From Mansonella perstans (Eukaryota > Nematoda > Chromadorea > Rhabditida > Onchocercidae): a stretch of DNA of 64,000 bases. The notes beneath the pieces were generated by a model that was given only the letters and a program-made list of their open reading frames with translations, was not told the DNA's origin and did not search any database. The stretch spans positions 372,001 to 436,000 of the forward strand of contig JBAMDO010000030.1 in assembly GCA_037074765.1 (NCBI GenBank). The letters run 5' to 3'. Shown in pieces: positions 27,901 to 41,100 of this stretch (position 1 is the first letter of the stretch; each line of letters begins with the position of its first letter). A program made the position numbers and the translations under genes.

Positions 27901-29175
27901 ATTAGTTATTACAAATGGATTTACAAAATAAATACATCCTAGTGGAACTATTGAGGAAGCATTGGAGCACGATTTAATCAATGTGAAAGACTACTTGAAA
28001 ATGAGAGCCAAATACTTACTTCGGTATCGATGTCCATGAAAGAAATAATCGCAGAAGATTAAATGGGACTTTTGGAGGACCATCATCACCATGATATATG
28101 CATTGTGGAACAATGATATGCATCACAAAAGCATTGATTTCATCGGCGTTAAGCATACAACTTTGAGATGCACAAAAAACCTAAAATTACATGAAAAATT
28201 TCAAGATATCAAATCCAACAAGCTATTACAATTTTCAGCATCCTTCACAAAGTTTTGCTTGCTTGAGGAATGCAACTTCATCCTTCCAGCCCACATCAAA
28301 TTAGGATTTCTAGAAGCATTAATCGCACATGCGCTTTATTCCATTTATCGAACACTGAATAATCATTGATAAAAAAAATACAAGGAGATCGAACCAATTT
28401 TGAAATCTGTTTAAACAAAATTTTCAATTCCCAAAATGTGCTTTCCAAGCTAATAAAAAATTCCAAATCGAAAGACAGCGTCTAAACTACTCCAACTACT
28501 CTACATGTAGGAATTTTTACCAATTATTTATCCTGTTTGCAAACCCTCTGACAATATCCAATCAAGTGAATATCTTTAATTCATTGCACACAATTATAAG
28601 CTACATAAGCAGTTAGATCATTTAATTTTGAAAACAGTCTAAAGTTCATTTCAGCTACCACATAGACAAATCCTTATACAACTCGCCAAATTTTTTCCGA
28701 GAAACCAAAGAAAAGACTAAGACATAAACTGTGCTCTGATTGAAACACAATTTCTTGATTTCTTGCTATTACTTTAAATCTTTAAAATAATTATTACTTT
28801 TCTGCCAATACTAAGTTTATTAATACTTGGATTTCTAATTCAGACTACCAGTACAAATCCCAAACAGAAAACAAACTTTTTGACACTGAATTTTGAAACA
28901 AACTATCACGTTTTGCAAAAGTATTTTTAAAATTAACGAAGCAAGCGACAAAGAGGAGATATCAGAATCGACTAACCTCTTTGAAAGCGTTACAAGCGAG
29001 CCGACGCAACTCCTTGAGTCGTTTCACGAGATGTGGCTGGACTAAAACCAAATTCTGCATTGCCAAACAAGAAAGTAGAGCTGCAACCGAGCAAACCCGA
29101 AACAACAATCGCATTTGGGCATTTGTTAACACTGGTGAAAGTATGGCTGCTATCAATGAAATACTTCGAAACGAA
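15977..29175 (-). other. UTP20: UTP20 C-terminal exon block (29 exons)
   Basis: Exons in transcript order: 29175-28977, 28180-28020, 27885-27668, 27351-27225, 27053-26889, 26501-26288, 26179-26102, 25939-25784, 25652-25455, 25344-25199, 24963-24886, 23509-23248, 22901-22762, 22565-22409, 21832-21734, 21551-21384, 21079-20829, 20487-20304, 20096-19908, 19680-19516, 19236-19159, 18392-18243, 18027-17812, 17737-17494, 17207-17011, 16862-16734, 16602-16479, 16392-16204, 16069-15977. All junctions keep phase except 16479/16392, where the visible donor is phase 1 and the acceptor phase 0, so that junction is unresolved. The exon 28180-28020 (DEINAFVMHIIVPQCIYHG) and several others are split across frames and easily missed. 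Confidence 0.85.
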
Positions 29176-32100
29176 CTGAAATTGAAAAATTAACTGTAAT
29201 AGAGTTTGCAATTTAGTCCACAAATTATTCTAACAGATCAAACCTTCACATTTGGTATAATCTCTGATATATTTACATTAATTGATGGTGCAGGAAAAGA
29301 GCAGAATCTTGGCGCAGTTCAATTTTTTAACGGTAATCTCTAACAGACAAGACTCCCGCTGCCAGTCTACTTGCTTTTCTTCCTATATTGAATAAGCCAA
29401 TTAGTAAAACTGGGCAAAAAGAATATCTCAGACACATTTCCGAGGCTAATATAGCTTCCTCTATACTACAAAAGCTTACAGAATAGGCTAAATCATCATT
29501 AGTCATTCAGAATAGTAATACTATTTCAAAATTTCACTCGCAATCATTTTTTTTTTCAATCATTTGGCAATAAGTATCATTCCCAAAACTGAGTTACATG
29601 ATCACTTTTCGCTAGCTTACTAAAACTATCATTTCTTGCAGGCTTCTTGCACCCTCTTTTTTGCCGATTTTTTTTATTACTAAACACCAAAAGGTGAGAT
29701 TAAGGGAGATGATTAGCATTGGGCAGCATGTGACAGCTGTCACAACTCGAGATATATTCTAACTTAATTGCTGCTATATCACCCAATCTTCATAGTCTTA
29801 TAAGAGGAATTCATATTCCATTTCAGTATTCAATTATCAAGTTAGATATGTAAATATACGAACAAGTGAAAACAAATAATTTTCCTTTGATGATTGAAAT
29901 ATTTTATTTTATTACACAGATATTTCCAGCCTGCCTTCCACTTCCATAAAAAATCCTAATTATTTTTCATAAAAGATAAATGCGATTAAAATAGCTATTT
30001 CAATGTTTCCATATGAACCTATCCTCCGAGTAATAAGTGCATAAACGAAGAAATGCATTAATTTAAATGTATGTGTTAATTAACAATAACATAAGCCTTG
30101 AAAATATAAATGCATAAATCAATTAGGCAATAATTAAGCGCGATGAATAAATAAATTAATAACCAAGCATAACAGAACTGTTGACTTGACGATACAAAGG
30201 TACATTAAAATGCATGCTGTGCAAAGAAGCTTGAATTTATTTAGTTCAAACCGCTCCATTAACAAAAAATGCTTGTGTGCTTTTTTCATCCGAACAAAAA
30301 CGCAACAAAAATTAATTCAAATTTCCGCATCAATTCTTTTGCGAAACGCAAAACCCATTCTATTCAATTATCTAATTCGTGACGTGCTCATTCAAACTAA
30401 AGTTAATTCAAAGAATGTATCAGTTAACTAAAACTAATCTTAATAAAATTACGGAGAAAAACACGCGCTCTTTCTGGAGGAATCGTGTTCAGCCAAATAC
30501 CGATCGATTTTCTGATAAAAAAACAGAGCTATGTGTCGAAATTGAAGTAATTTTAATTTTGCAAAAGGGAATAAAAACGAACTATCCTCGACAGTCATCT
30601 TCGAATGATCATATAACAAAAGCTATATAATCATTCGATGGGGAATCGCAACTCTACTCCTTTATCTCCATCTAAATTGAAGATTACGGTAAAATCCATT
30701 TCTTGACTGTTACTCAGTATTAACGTTTCTGAAAAATCATTTCTTTGACAATATGTACCTCTCAGAAAATGCTTCACTTTCCGCCGTCTTTGAAAATATG
30801 AACTTCAAATTGGTTCCACCTTAATAATCATACATGTGCGGTGAAAAAAACTTAAAAAAAAATTGACATAAAGCCTTCAGGAATCTCAAAAAAGCAGACT
30901 GAAAAAAGAAAGAAGCGAGAAAGGAATTGTTGCCCATCAAAACTAGAAGGAAGAATATATGGTGTTTGATACTCGAAATAGCTTTTTCTTCTGATTCTTT
31001 TCAATGCCCTTACGGTACACTTTGAAGAATACTGCGTGAGTAGACTTGTTATTAAAAAGCAGAGATTTTTAAAACAAAAAAATAATCTTTGGAATGATTC
31101 TAGGTCTTATACCGAGATTTTTTCGACTTCCAAAATTTTAAATAATTTCATATGAACTATTATGATAACTCGCCTTTTTTTGCTATAAAATGTATGAGAG
31201 AAAGATATCTTTGAAATCATAAACCATACCAACTTGTTGAATTAGTGTTAAAGATAGCGTATTTAAAAACGATATCTTAATGATCACCCCTTCTTCAATG
31301 ATAAATGGATGCATCTGAACTTGAAAAAACAGGAAGCTATTTATGTGAAAGGCAGTTATGCATTACCTACAGTACCCCTAACAAAAAACTTCATTTTCTA
31401 AGCAGAAGTTCGTAATTTTTTTTTTTTTTTTAAAAAAAAATTATTATTCGCTATATTTCATAGAAAGAGCAAGCAACTGACGAAACCAAACCAAAACTTC
31501 TTCCATTCCTTACAGTTTTTATTATTCTTATACCGGAGAAGTTTTTCGTTCACATGAAATCGAAAATAACTCTCGAACTTAACATCCTGAAGAGAGAGGC
31601 TTAATGTACCGGTCAACTGGCAGCCTTAATCCTCATCTGAGCCTTTGGATCTACATAATAAATACTACCTTCGTAAAATATGTCTAATACGAGGTAAAAC
31701 TTATACGGTCAAAAGGTCGTATACGACTGGACAAGTAAATACAATAAGTATATGAACACTTAAGTGATCATTGTTATCCTAGAAACATAATCATTCGATT
31801 ATGTTGTAAGAGATTTTTTAGTTTAGGTAAAGTGAATCTAGCCTCAAAAAAATCAAATTTTTGACGGAAGCTATTACTTGTCTGTTACTTATTAATTAAT
31901 TTGGTGATTACAATTGTTTCTAAACAGCCTTCAGATTCACACTTCTTGCTGAGTATCACTATTATCCTAGAAAGAATAATCATTCGATTATGTTGTAAGA
32001 GATGCTTTAGTTAGGTAAAGTGAATCTAGCCTTTAAAAAATCAAATTTTTGAGGAAGTTAAGATGAAAATTACTTATCTGTTACTAATTAATTAATTTAC

Positions 32101-35100
32101 TGATTATAACTGTTTCTTTCTAAACAGCCTTCGGATTCACCACTGTTGTTGCTGTGTTGTTCCCGAAAACAGTGAAGTGAAGTGAATACACATACAGCAC
32201 ACACATACATATATGTATGTGCAAATACATATAATAAGCAACACAACTGTTCATTTCATTTCATTTCAATCAGCAAAACTACTCTGTTCCGCCACATCCA
32301 AACTCATCACGAGAGTGGAGAACGGAGATTACTTTGAATTTACAATTGCAGTAGGAAGAAGCTATCATCATCATCGACTATGCTAACATTATCGAATTAC
32401 CGTTATCACTACATTATAACGCTTCATCTAAACCATTCACACTGCTTAATTCTTTGTCTGTCGTCATCCTGGTATGAAATATGAGTTCAGTGAAATAAAT
32501 ATTTCTACGCTTCACTGAAATGGACGACGATTAAGAACAATTATAATTTATTGACTTTTCTATTGGCATTCTATTTTTCGATTCTTTTTTTCGCTAGCTC
32601 AGAATTGTTGTCTTCATGATGAGGTTTGGCCATCAGGATAACTAACACTCGACATCAATAACATAACACGCGTGGTTCGATTCGCGCTATCCCAATGTGT
32701 TTTTTTTACTCGTAATGTCACTACTTCCTAGCTTGTTTGATTTTTGTCCCACACTAAAATTTTCCAATTTATTACCAACTGCAGCTAATTTTTGTTTCAG
32801 GTCTTGGAACTACAAAAGGTAATGGACTGAAAAGAAATAGCGCAGAATTCAAAATACATGCAAAAAGGGATGAACAATTATGTCTGGTTATTTAGTAGAT
32901 TGCCTAAAAACCAAGAAGAAACTCCCAGTATGCTTATCTTTATTCAATATTATCGCTCTTGCAAGAGTTCTCTTCGTACAATCATCATCAGGCGAACAAG
33001 AATGCTTGTAAATTTTATTGATGGTCTGAATATCTTATTTCTTCATCTGATCCATAAATTTATCACTGCTACATATCATCAATTATGAGTAGTTATTATG
33101 CAAGAAGAGTTCCATATTTTTTTCCTACCCTATCTCTATACGACAATGATTTTTCTATCATATCAAGTTTACCTGATTTTTTCTAACTTCAAGCAGTTGA
33201 TTTTTTCCATTACTTCTAAGAACATAAAAAACTCAATGGAAAAAGTTCGGTCAAAGTTCGAATATCTACAGATTCGACCCAGCATCACACTCCAAATGGA
33301 AAGCATGTAGTTGCGAGAATCTTGATGATGAGGGTAACATCCATGTGAAATGCCATCGTCAACCATGGACAATTATACCAACTATTCCATATGAAAATCG
33401 ATCACTTTTTTCTCATAATGTTAGTTAATTCCAGAATTTCATCCATACAACATTACCTAATAAGAAAAAAACCGAATAGAAAACGGGTAACTTAATTCAT
33501 TTCATTTCAGGATACGGTTTACAACATTCTTGCACTATCAATTATGCATAGTAGTGTAAAGTTTATCAGTCAAGATGCATTCAGACATCACAACATTCAA
33601 ATCCTCGATCTCACCAATAATCATATTGAAACAATCAACGTTAATGGGTTTCGCGGTCTTGAGGTTTTGAACAGATCAAATCAAAAATTTTTCAAAAATC
33701 TCAAACATTAGAAAAAATAACTACGCTTCCGCTGCTGCATATCAGAATTTGATCAGAAATAATCAAGCGAATTAGAACAGTAATAATAAATCATTTAATC
33801 TGTTTTTCTTTTAGAACAAACTTTATCAACTAACGCTGAATCAGAACAGCCTGACATCAATACCATCTTCGGCGATGACGTACCTCTACCATCTTCGGTA
33901 CCTGCACTTGGTTCATAATATGATACCCGAAATTAAATCAGATACATTCGATGAAACTCAACTCGGAAATCTTCATTCCTTGCATCTTGATCATAATCAG
34001 GTTACTAACCTCATTTCAGTCCAATTATTATTATTAATATGCACTAGGAGAGATACAAATAGTTAGTCCGCGGTGCTTTCAACATTTAAAATACTTAAAG
34101 CGACTTTGAATACTAAAAACCGTCCCTTACAGATAAGTATGCTACCAAAAAAATCGCTTCTACGATTACCACTGCAAGTGCTGACGCTCTCAAATAATCG
34201 AATCATTGAGATTGAAAAATTAGCGCTACCAACGACAATTTGGTTCTTGGATTTGAAAAACAACCTCATCCCCGAAGTATCCACATTTCAGCAGTTTGCA
34301 AGCTCATACTGATTAAAACTAATATATCAGCAAGCATTACATATTACGATAAAATAACGTCATACTAGTCATATTAGTTGAAAAAGAGCAACATCTCGTC
34401 GTGGTAGAATTCAATGTTGAGTAATCAAATTAAATTTCGTGTAATGTATAATGAGAGCAGCAAATGACGGAAAGACGTTTAGTAATCCAAAATATACCGA
34501 CGATTCTATACTCCAAATTTCCAGATACCATATCTCGCGCTACGAGAGTTGAAACAATTACGCACTTTAGACCTGGAGAGTAATAATATCACTGATGTTG
34601 CAAACAATCCCGAAGTGAAATTTACTTCGGAAATCGATCTAAAACTAAGTAATAATCGAATCAGAAATATTAAAGATAATGCTTTTGATAGTTTCCAGAA
34701 GTTTGGTCGATTAGATTTAAGCTACAACGAGGTAAAATTTTTAACGATATAATTCTCCAAAAGTAAACTAGAAATGGAAATTCAATAACATTAAGTCTAT
34801 AAGGTATAATCTAAAGTATATATATCATAAATGAAATAAAGCAATAATTCGGTTCATTCTTAACTAGAAAACTAAAATCCAGAAGAACAAGTGCAAGAAT
34901 ACAGGACTACAGAAAAAATCAGAAAATTATTTTTAACTTTCAGATTTCAACAATCTCTGAATCTGCCTTTAAATCAATCAGTCAAATGCAACAAATCGAC
35001 TTAAGCTATAACAGAATAGTGCATATACCAGCAGGTACATTCAAAAATATGGCCAAATCGTTGAAATGGATAAATCTGGAAGAAAATCAACTACATCAAC

Positions 35101-38100
35101 TACCAAATGCTTTGCAGCCATTACGATCATTGGAAATTTTAAATATGAATAGCAATAAGCTCACTACGTAAATTAACTTTCTTTTTCAACTTATGCAGCA
35201 AAAAGCTGGGAGCAAATTTAGCGAATGAATTTAGTTGAAAGAATAAAATTTAGTTCCACCTAACAAGCCACAAGTAATCCACAAATGAATAATATCTTAT
35301 AAGTCAATATTTCGACGAAATATTCGCAACTACTTTTTTCTTGATGCAACCTTAAATCATTTCAATTTTGTTATATTACCTAATAAGTGTCATACCCTAC
35401 CATATTCGCTTTCAGAAATATACGCGAATTATCATTTACAGGTTGGACTCCATTATGATCAATAACCTGAAACCAGTTTTAACTGAGCTTTTCCTAGCAT
35501 TTAATCGGCTTACTGATATACCAACTCAAGCACTGAGTGGAATGAGCCGATTAAGGCATCTCGATTTGTCGAAGAATAGAATTCTGCATATGCAACGCTT
35601 GGCTTTTGGAAAATTTGATGGTACTGGAACAAATTTATTAAAGCTAAACTTGGCTGGAAATTTAATCGAAAACATTACTGATCCCGGTGTTTTCCTCTAT
35701 ATGAGCTCACTAGTATATCTGGATTTATCGTACAATCGTATCAACTATCTTAATGATAATGCGTTTGAAAGACTTGAAGGTCTCGAGTCTCTTTTTCTTC
35801 AGGTGACTGTTGATAGAATCCATCGCTCTTTTTTTTTAAAAAAAATAGTCGTTATAGTAATTAGAGACTCGTTGTATTAAGCACTCCTTAACAGCAAATA
35901 TAACCTACCTCTTTAATATTGTAAAGTATATATCATCATCATTTGAGGATATATTTCATTTCAGAGCAACCAACTCAGCCAGTTCCCCATTACTGCCCTT
36001 GGTAATATGAAACGGCTACGTTACCTAGTTTTAGATGATAATCCGATAAGAGTTCTACCTGATTATATCCTCCGCGATCTCCAATACCTACAACTGCTAT
36101 CGCTCACTCATATAAAAGTTCAGCACATCACAAATCTTACATTCACGGGGCATTCAGCAACAAATTTACTTTTCTTGAATTTGGCTTTCGGGCAAATTGA
36201 CTATATTTCCCCAGCGGCATTCAACAATATGGACAGTTTGGAGCAGCTAGCACTTAACAACAATAAGCTGACAACTATTCAGACACTGGTAAGTTTCCGA
36301 ATCGTTCAATGGTTCACTTCACAATAAGAAATTTATCAGGTCAAATTGACTGTCTTAATCTTGTGTATCAACGAATAACAAACAATGAGTTTTTGCTCAA
36401 AAGCTGATTTATGATTTGCAAAGTTCTCGTTATAGAGTGAGTTGGTGAGAATAACCTACAACTGGAATGCTAGATATATACAACTGAATATCTGTCAAAT
36501 TATTTCGCTGAAATTATCAGAATTTACTACGAAATTTTGTAATTTGTTGAAATGAAAGAAAAAGTTATGCAGACATTTTCGTCGCTACGTAATCTACGCC
36601 AGCTCAGTTTGGCAGGAAATGCGATCAATATGACAATGGAGCGGTCGATAAATGATATACCGACTCTAGAGAATTTATCGTTAGCTCGGAACCGTCTACA
36701 TCAACTGAGCAAAGCAACATTCGTCAATTTAAATAATTTGGAGCAACTTGACTTAAGTTACAACCAACTTCGAACATTTGACTTTACATTCTTGGCTCAG
36801 AGTTTAGTAAATATCAAACACCTCGACCTGTCACATAACCGCATCATCACGTAAGTTATTTTCAAGATATACAGTGTAACTGAGTTACGAAGTTTCTTTG
36901 TTGAATAAGTTCTGCAATTACTTGCAGAATCGATCTGCATTCAGCAAAGCGATCCCTGACATACGTCAATCTAGCACATAATCAATTACAATCGATCGGC
37001 AAAAATCTGCTATATGACTTTGCACAGCTAAAAATTCTCAAACTTGATCATAACGAATTGATTGAAGTACAAAGTAATGCATTTACAATGTGTAAACGAC
37101 TCACTGAACTTGATTTATCTTATAACCATCTCAGGATACTGCATAAAGGCACCTTTACAGAGCAGGTACATTAAAAAGATTCAAAATTTATTCAGAAATT
37201 ATTTTAGTGCACTAAGATCCAAGATTTTAAAGAAAACGGGAATCTACATTTTAAAATGTGGATCCCCGTTAAAAAATGAAAGTATTTTCAGATCCTTCAA
37301 CGGAACTCATGACTGTTTTTTTTTTTTTTTTCGCTGTCCACTTAAATTAACGAAAACAATCATTAACGAACAAATTTACAGAATATTTACGACAGTCTTA
37401 CACTGCGAAGTAATGCCATCATCAGCTTGGATATCGATACATTTGGAACCAATAATGTCTACAAGCTTGATCTTGCTTACAATGAATTAAAGAAAATACC
37501 TTACCACGCATTCAGTTCCATTCGAAACAGCCTTAACAACCTGAATTTAAAGGTACTTTTGACCGAATTTCAGTTTCTTAATCATCTTTTCATAATACTC
37601 AAACTGCTAAAAAACTACCTATTCAAAAAGCAACACTACCCAATCTCATCTCGGTTGTACTGATTGCCACTATCTCTTCTTGTGATCAGAGAATGTTATA
37701 CTAAGATAGTTCTCTTATTACTACAATATATAATTCAATATTTGGATTGTTCATGGTCCTGTTACGGATCTTGACAGTGAACAGAGAACAGTTAATAACG
37801 GCATAGATCAAATTACCTGAGCATTACAATAATTAAATGAAAGTGTTAATAATTGCAAGCGTAATGTCTTTTGGGCGTCGTGAGAGTAGCATAATTGAGG
37901 GAAATCGAATCAGATCAATAAAGGCAAACGATTTCGATGGCATGGAGAACCTAGCGGAACTAAATTTGGCCGACAACCATATCCAAACCATTGAGGAAGC
38001 GGCATTTTCAAAGATGCAAAGACTGATAAAACTGGATGTCAGCCACAACCCCATTACGTCATGGAATCCACACGCATTTCGAGTAACAATATCCAAGCAA

Positions 38101-41100
38101 TATTTAAAATTCAATATCACATTTCATTTGGACTAAGCATTAAAGAAAATATGAAAAAAAAATCCTATCAAGTTTGAAATAGTTTTGCAACATTTTTTAA
38201 GAAAATATATAACCCTAAAAGTTTTCCAGGATTTGAGTAATGCCATAGAAACACTTGACCTAGCAAATACAGGTTTATTTTCACTACCAAAAATTGATAA
38301 CCACGGACTTCGACTATTAAACATTAGCAAGTAAGCAATGATTCATTAAATTTTACGATAAAAACAAACTTCTAATGAAATGAAGTCATTCACAGAGTCT
38401 GTACGATTCACTTCGATGTGGCTCATTGTCTAATTAACCCTAATTCAATATACAGTTAACACTCCTTACTTACATCTCAATCCCTCGTTATTAGATTTAC
38501 TCCCAGTTCTATGTCTGAGAATGCTTGATTAATACTGAATTAATTGCAGAAAAAATAATGAATTTACATTCAGTAATCGATTTTAACATTCAAAAGCCAT
38601 TTTTGTTAACTAAGTATATATATTGGTTTCAGAAATCTAAAGAACCTTATTCCAGCAATAAAATTGATGAAATAAACGCGGCACATCTAATCAACAATCG
38701 AAAACTGGTAACATTCGACATTTCTTACAATAATTTCAAAGAACTTGATACGGAAATGTTTTCCGAACTTGTTGAATTGAAACATCTCAACATTACTGGA
38801 AATCCAGTCAATACAGTCACGGATAAACATCTTCGTAATCTATATAATGTATGGGTTTCTAAAACTACTTATTTTTTGTAAAATCAAGCAGAGAGTTCCT
38901 TTACTTTTCATCACTGTTAAGATATTATTTCAATATCAGAAGAAATTCGATTAGTTTAACTTGATCCCAATCTTTCAGCTTGAAACACTCAGACTGTGTG
39001 ATATGGAGGAACTACTTCGTTTACCGGAACCATATTCGTTTCAAAATTTGCGTCATCTACGCAATCTTTATGTAATAATCTTAGCACTCTGCAATATTTG
39101 TAATTTATAAATAATTTTTCCATTAAGAATCTAAAACTCATAACAAATTTCAGATTTACAATCTTCCTCGTGTACTAGAATACAACATCTCAGATATTCT
39201 TAAATATTTACCTCCATTACGCACTCTGGCTATAGAAATCAAGGAAACACGTTTAACCAAGCAGATACACAGTGCTGATCTTAGATTACTACGAAAGATT
39301 GTAATCACTGGAAGACGATTATTTAAAGTATGTCACCGAAAATTTCGCAAGCAATTACTTCCAGACCAGTCCAAAAATTCTAGTGTAATCGGAATAGAGG
39401 CAGTATGCCGAAAATTATAGGAACCCACATAACTTCCAATCTAATGTAAAGATTTGAAATTATTCGAAAATAAGCGTAATTTTAATTTCAACTGATTTTT
39501 TAAATCAGAATTAAATATTTTAGCTAAATGAATATTCTTTAGATCGACACAGGTGCATTTGCGCAATTGCGTGGTTATAAGGTAGATTTAATAGTACGTG
39601 ATACCAGAATCAAAACATTTCCATCGTCGGTATTCAATACCTTAACTGCTATTAGTTTCCTGTCGCTATCACTGCAGAACAATAACTTACAAACCCTCGA
39701 ACCGTTTCCACATACCAAACCACCAGTGCTCAATCAACACGGCACTATACTATATAATCTACAGCTAAAGGTAAGCAATCTAAAAATCATTACCGTAATA
39801 TTATTTCCTACTGACTAATTTCATCAAACTTGTCAATTAAAATTTGATGATGAATAACGCATTTCGGAAATACTATTAATTTTTCCTTCCACAACATATT
39901 TTTTCACAATTCAGTTAGCTCTGAGACTAAAAATGTGCTTATAGGGGCTTCCAAACATACAGCTGTGACAAAAAAAGACTCAACAAAAGAAAAAATATTT
40001 AAAAAAACTGTAGGAAGTAAAACAGTCATTCTGATCAATAAGGTTATTTCGAGTAAAACTATTAAGGCTCATAAAAAGCTGCAACAGATGAAAAATAGAG
40101 AAAGGATGACTGTAATATAAATATGTTTAAAACAAAATGAAGTACAGTTGCAATTATTTTCAGGGTAACCCAATTACATGCGACTGTCGACTAAATTGGA
40201 TCGGTGAGTGGATTGGATATTATCAAAGCGTCAATGCAGCTTACGAACAACCTCTTGATGACACTCGTTGCGCTGATCAAGCTAGTGGCGATGCAACACT
40301 TTACAGTGCCTATACTTTAACAAATCGTATGGCATGCACAGAGGAGAGTGTCACGGGCAGTTGTAATTCAATTTACACTCTCGCTAATTTTTTATTTCCA
40401 CTTTTGTTGACAATTTTGAATTAATTAATTATTTATAGAAAATCTTAACGATAAAAATTTCAACTACTTCAATTTCGCAAAAAGAAAAGTTAAGGCTGAC
40501 ACGTCGCCCAATCTTGCTTTGAATTTTTTGATGCATGCGTTATCTTGATCTCTTTTCTACCTCCCAGAATCAAAAGTAGCTTTAATGAAAGGAAAAACAA
40601 ACCCTTTGATAATTTGTAACGGAACCATTGAAGAAGCATCAAATTTTGAAACTATTCGTTCGCAAAGTACTTCCAGCGACTGGTTTTCTTCACCTACAAC
40701 TTCAGAAGCGATAACCACTTGTTTATGCTTGAACTAACTCCAACAATTTCTCATGTAAAAAATCACCAACCGATAACTTTCAGCAAAGGTGCAAAGAGCA
40801 ACTTCAGAAAGAAATTTAATTCATCTGATGTACTTCCAGCAAGAAATCGAAATATAGCTGCGCGTCGCTCTGTTATGTCTTTCTTACAATGTATGTTGCT
40901 TTTCCCGTACAAAAGTCTAAAAAGTAAAATTTGGAGACAAAATTGACAGCGATTCGCACAGTTCAGCTTTTGTGATGATCCAACAGTTATACTGTTAAAG
41001 GGGAAAAAACGAGATGTTTGAATTATTAAAATTGAAAAAAAAAATATTATATTTTTTGAAGGACAATATATTGACCTCAATACAATTGGCATAACACTAG

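Larger units (their letters stand above)
29176..40777 (-). other. Giant 11.6 kb UTP20 intron
   Basis: This interval separates the UTP20 exon ending FFLKLLFAPLLK (40778) from the exon beginning RSISLIAAILSPV (29175). All other UTP20 introns are under about 1.5 kb. It contains a complete plus-strand LRR gene (32880-40424) and a tandem duplication (31.77-32.14 kb). About 40 residues of the family sequence between the two flanking exons are unaccounted for. A short minus-strand open stretch at 29307-29244 (INVNISEIIPNVK) may be the missing exon, but its acceptor is poor and its phase does not fit cleanly. Confidence 0.8.

Noticed and set aside
32668..32695. GTGGTTCGATTCGCGC resembles a tRNA B box
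   Set aside because: No matching A box or cloverleaf upstream.
34067..34132. Starting LRR exon 5 at 34067 after TTAG
   Set aside because: It stays in frame, but the added residues break the LRR pattern; the CTTACAG acceptor giving a start at 34133 continues HNQ|ISMLPKKSLLRL properly.
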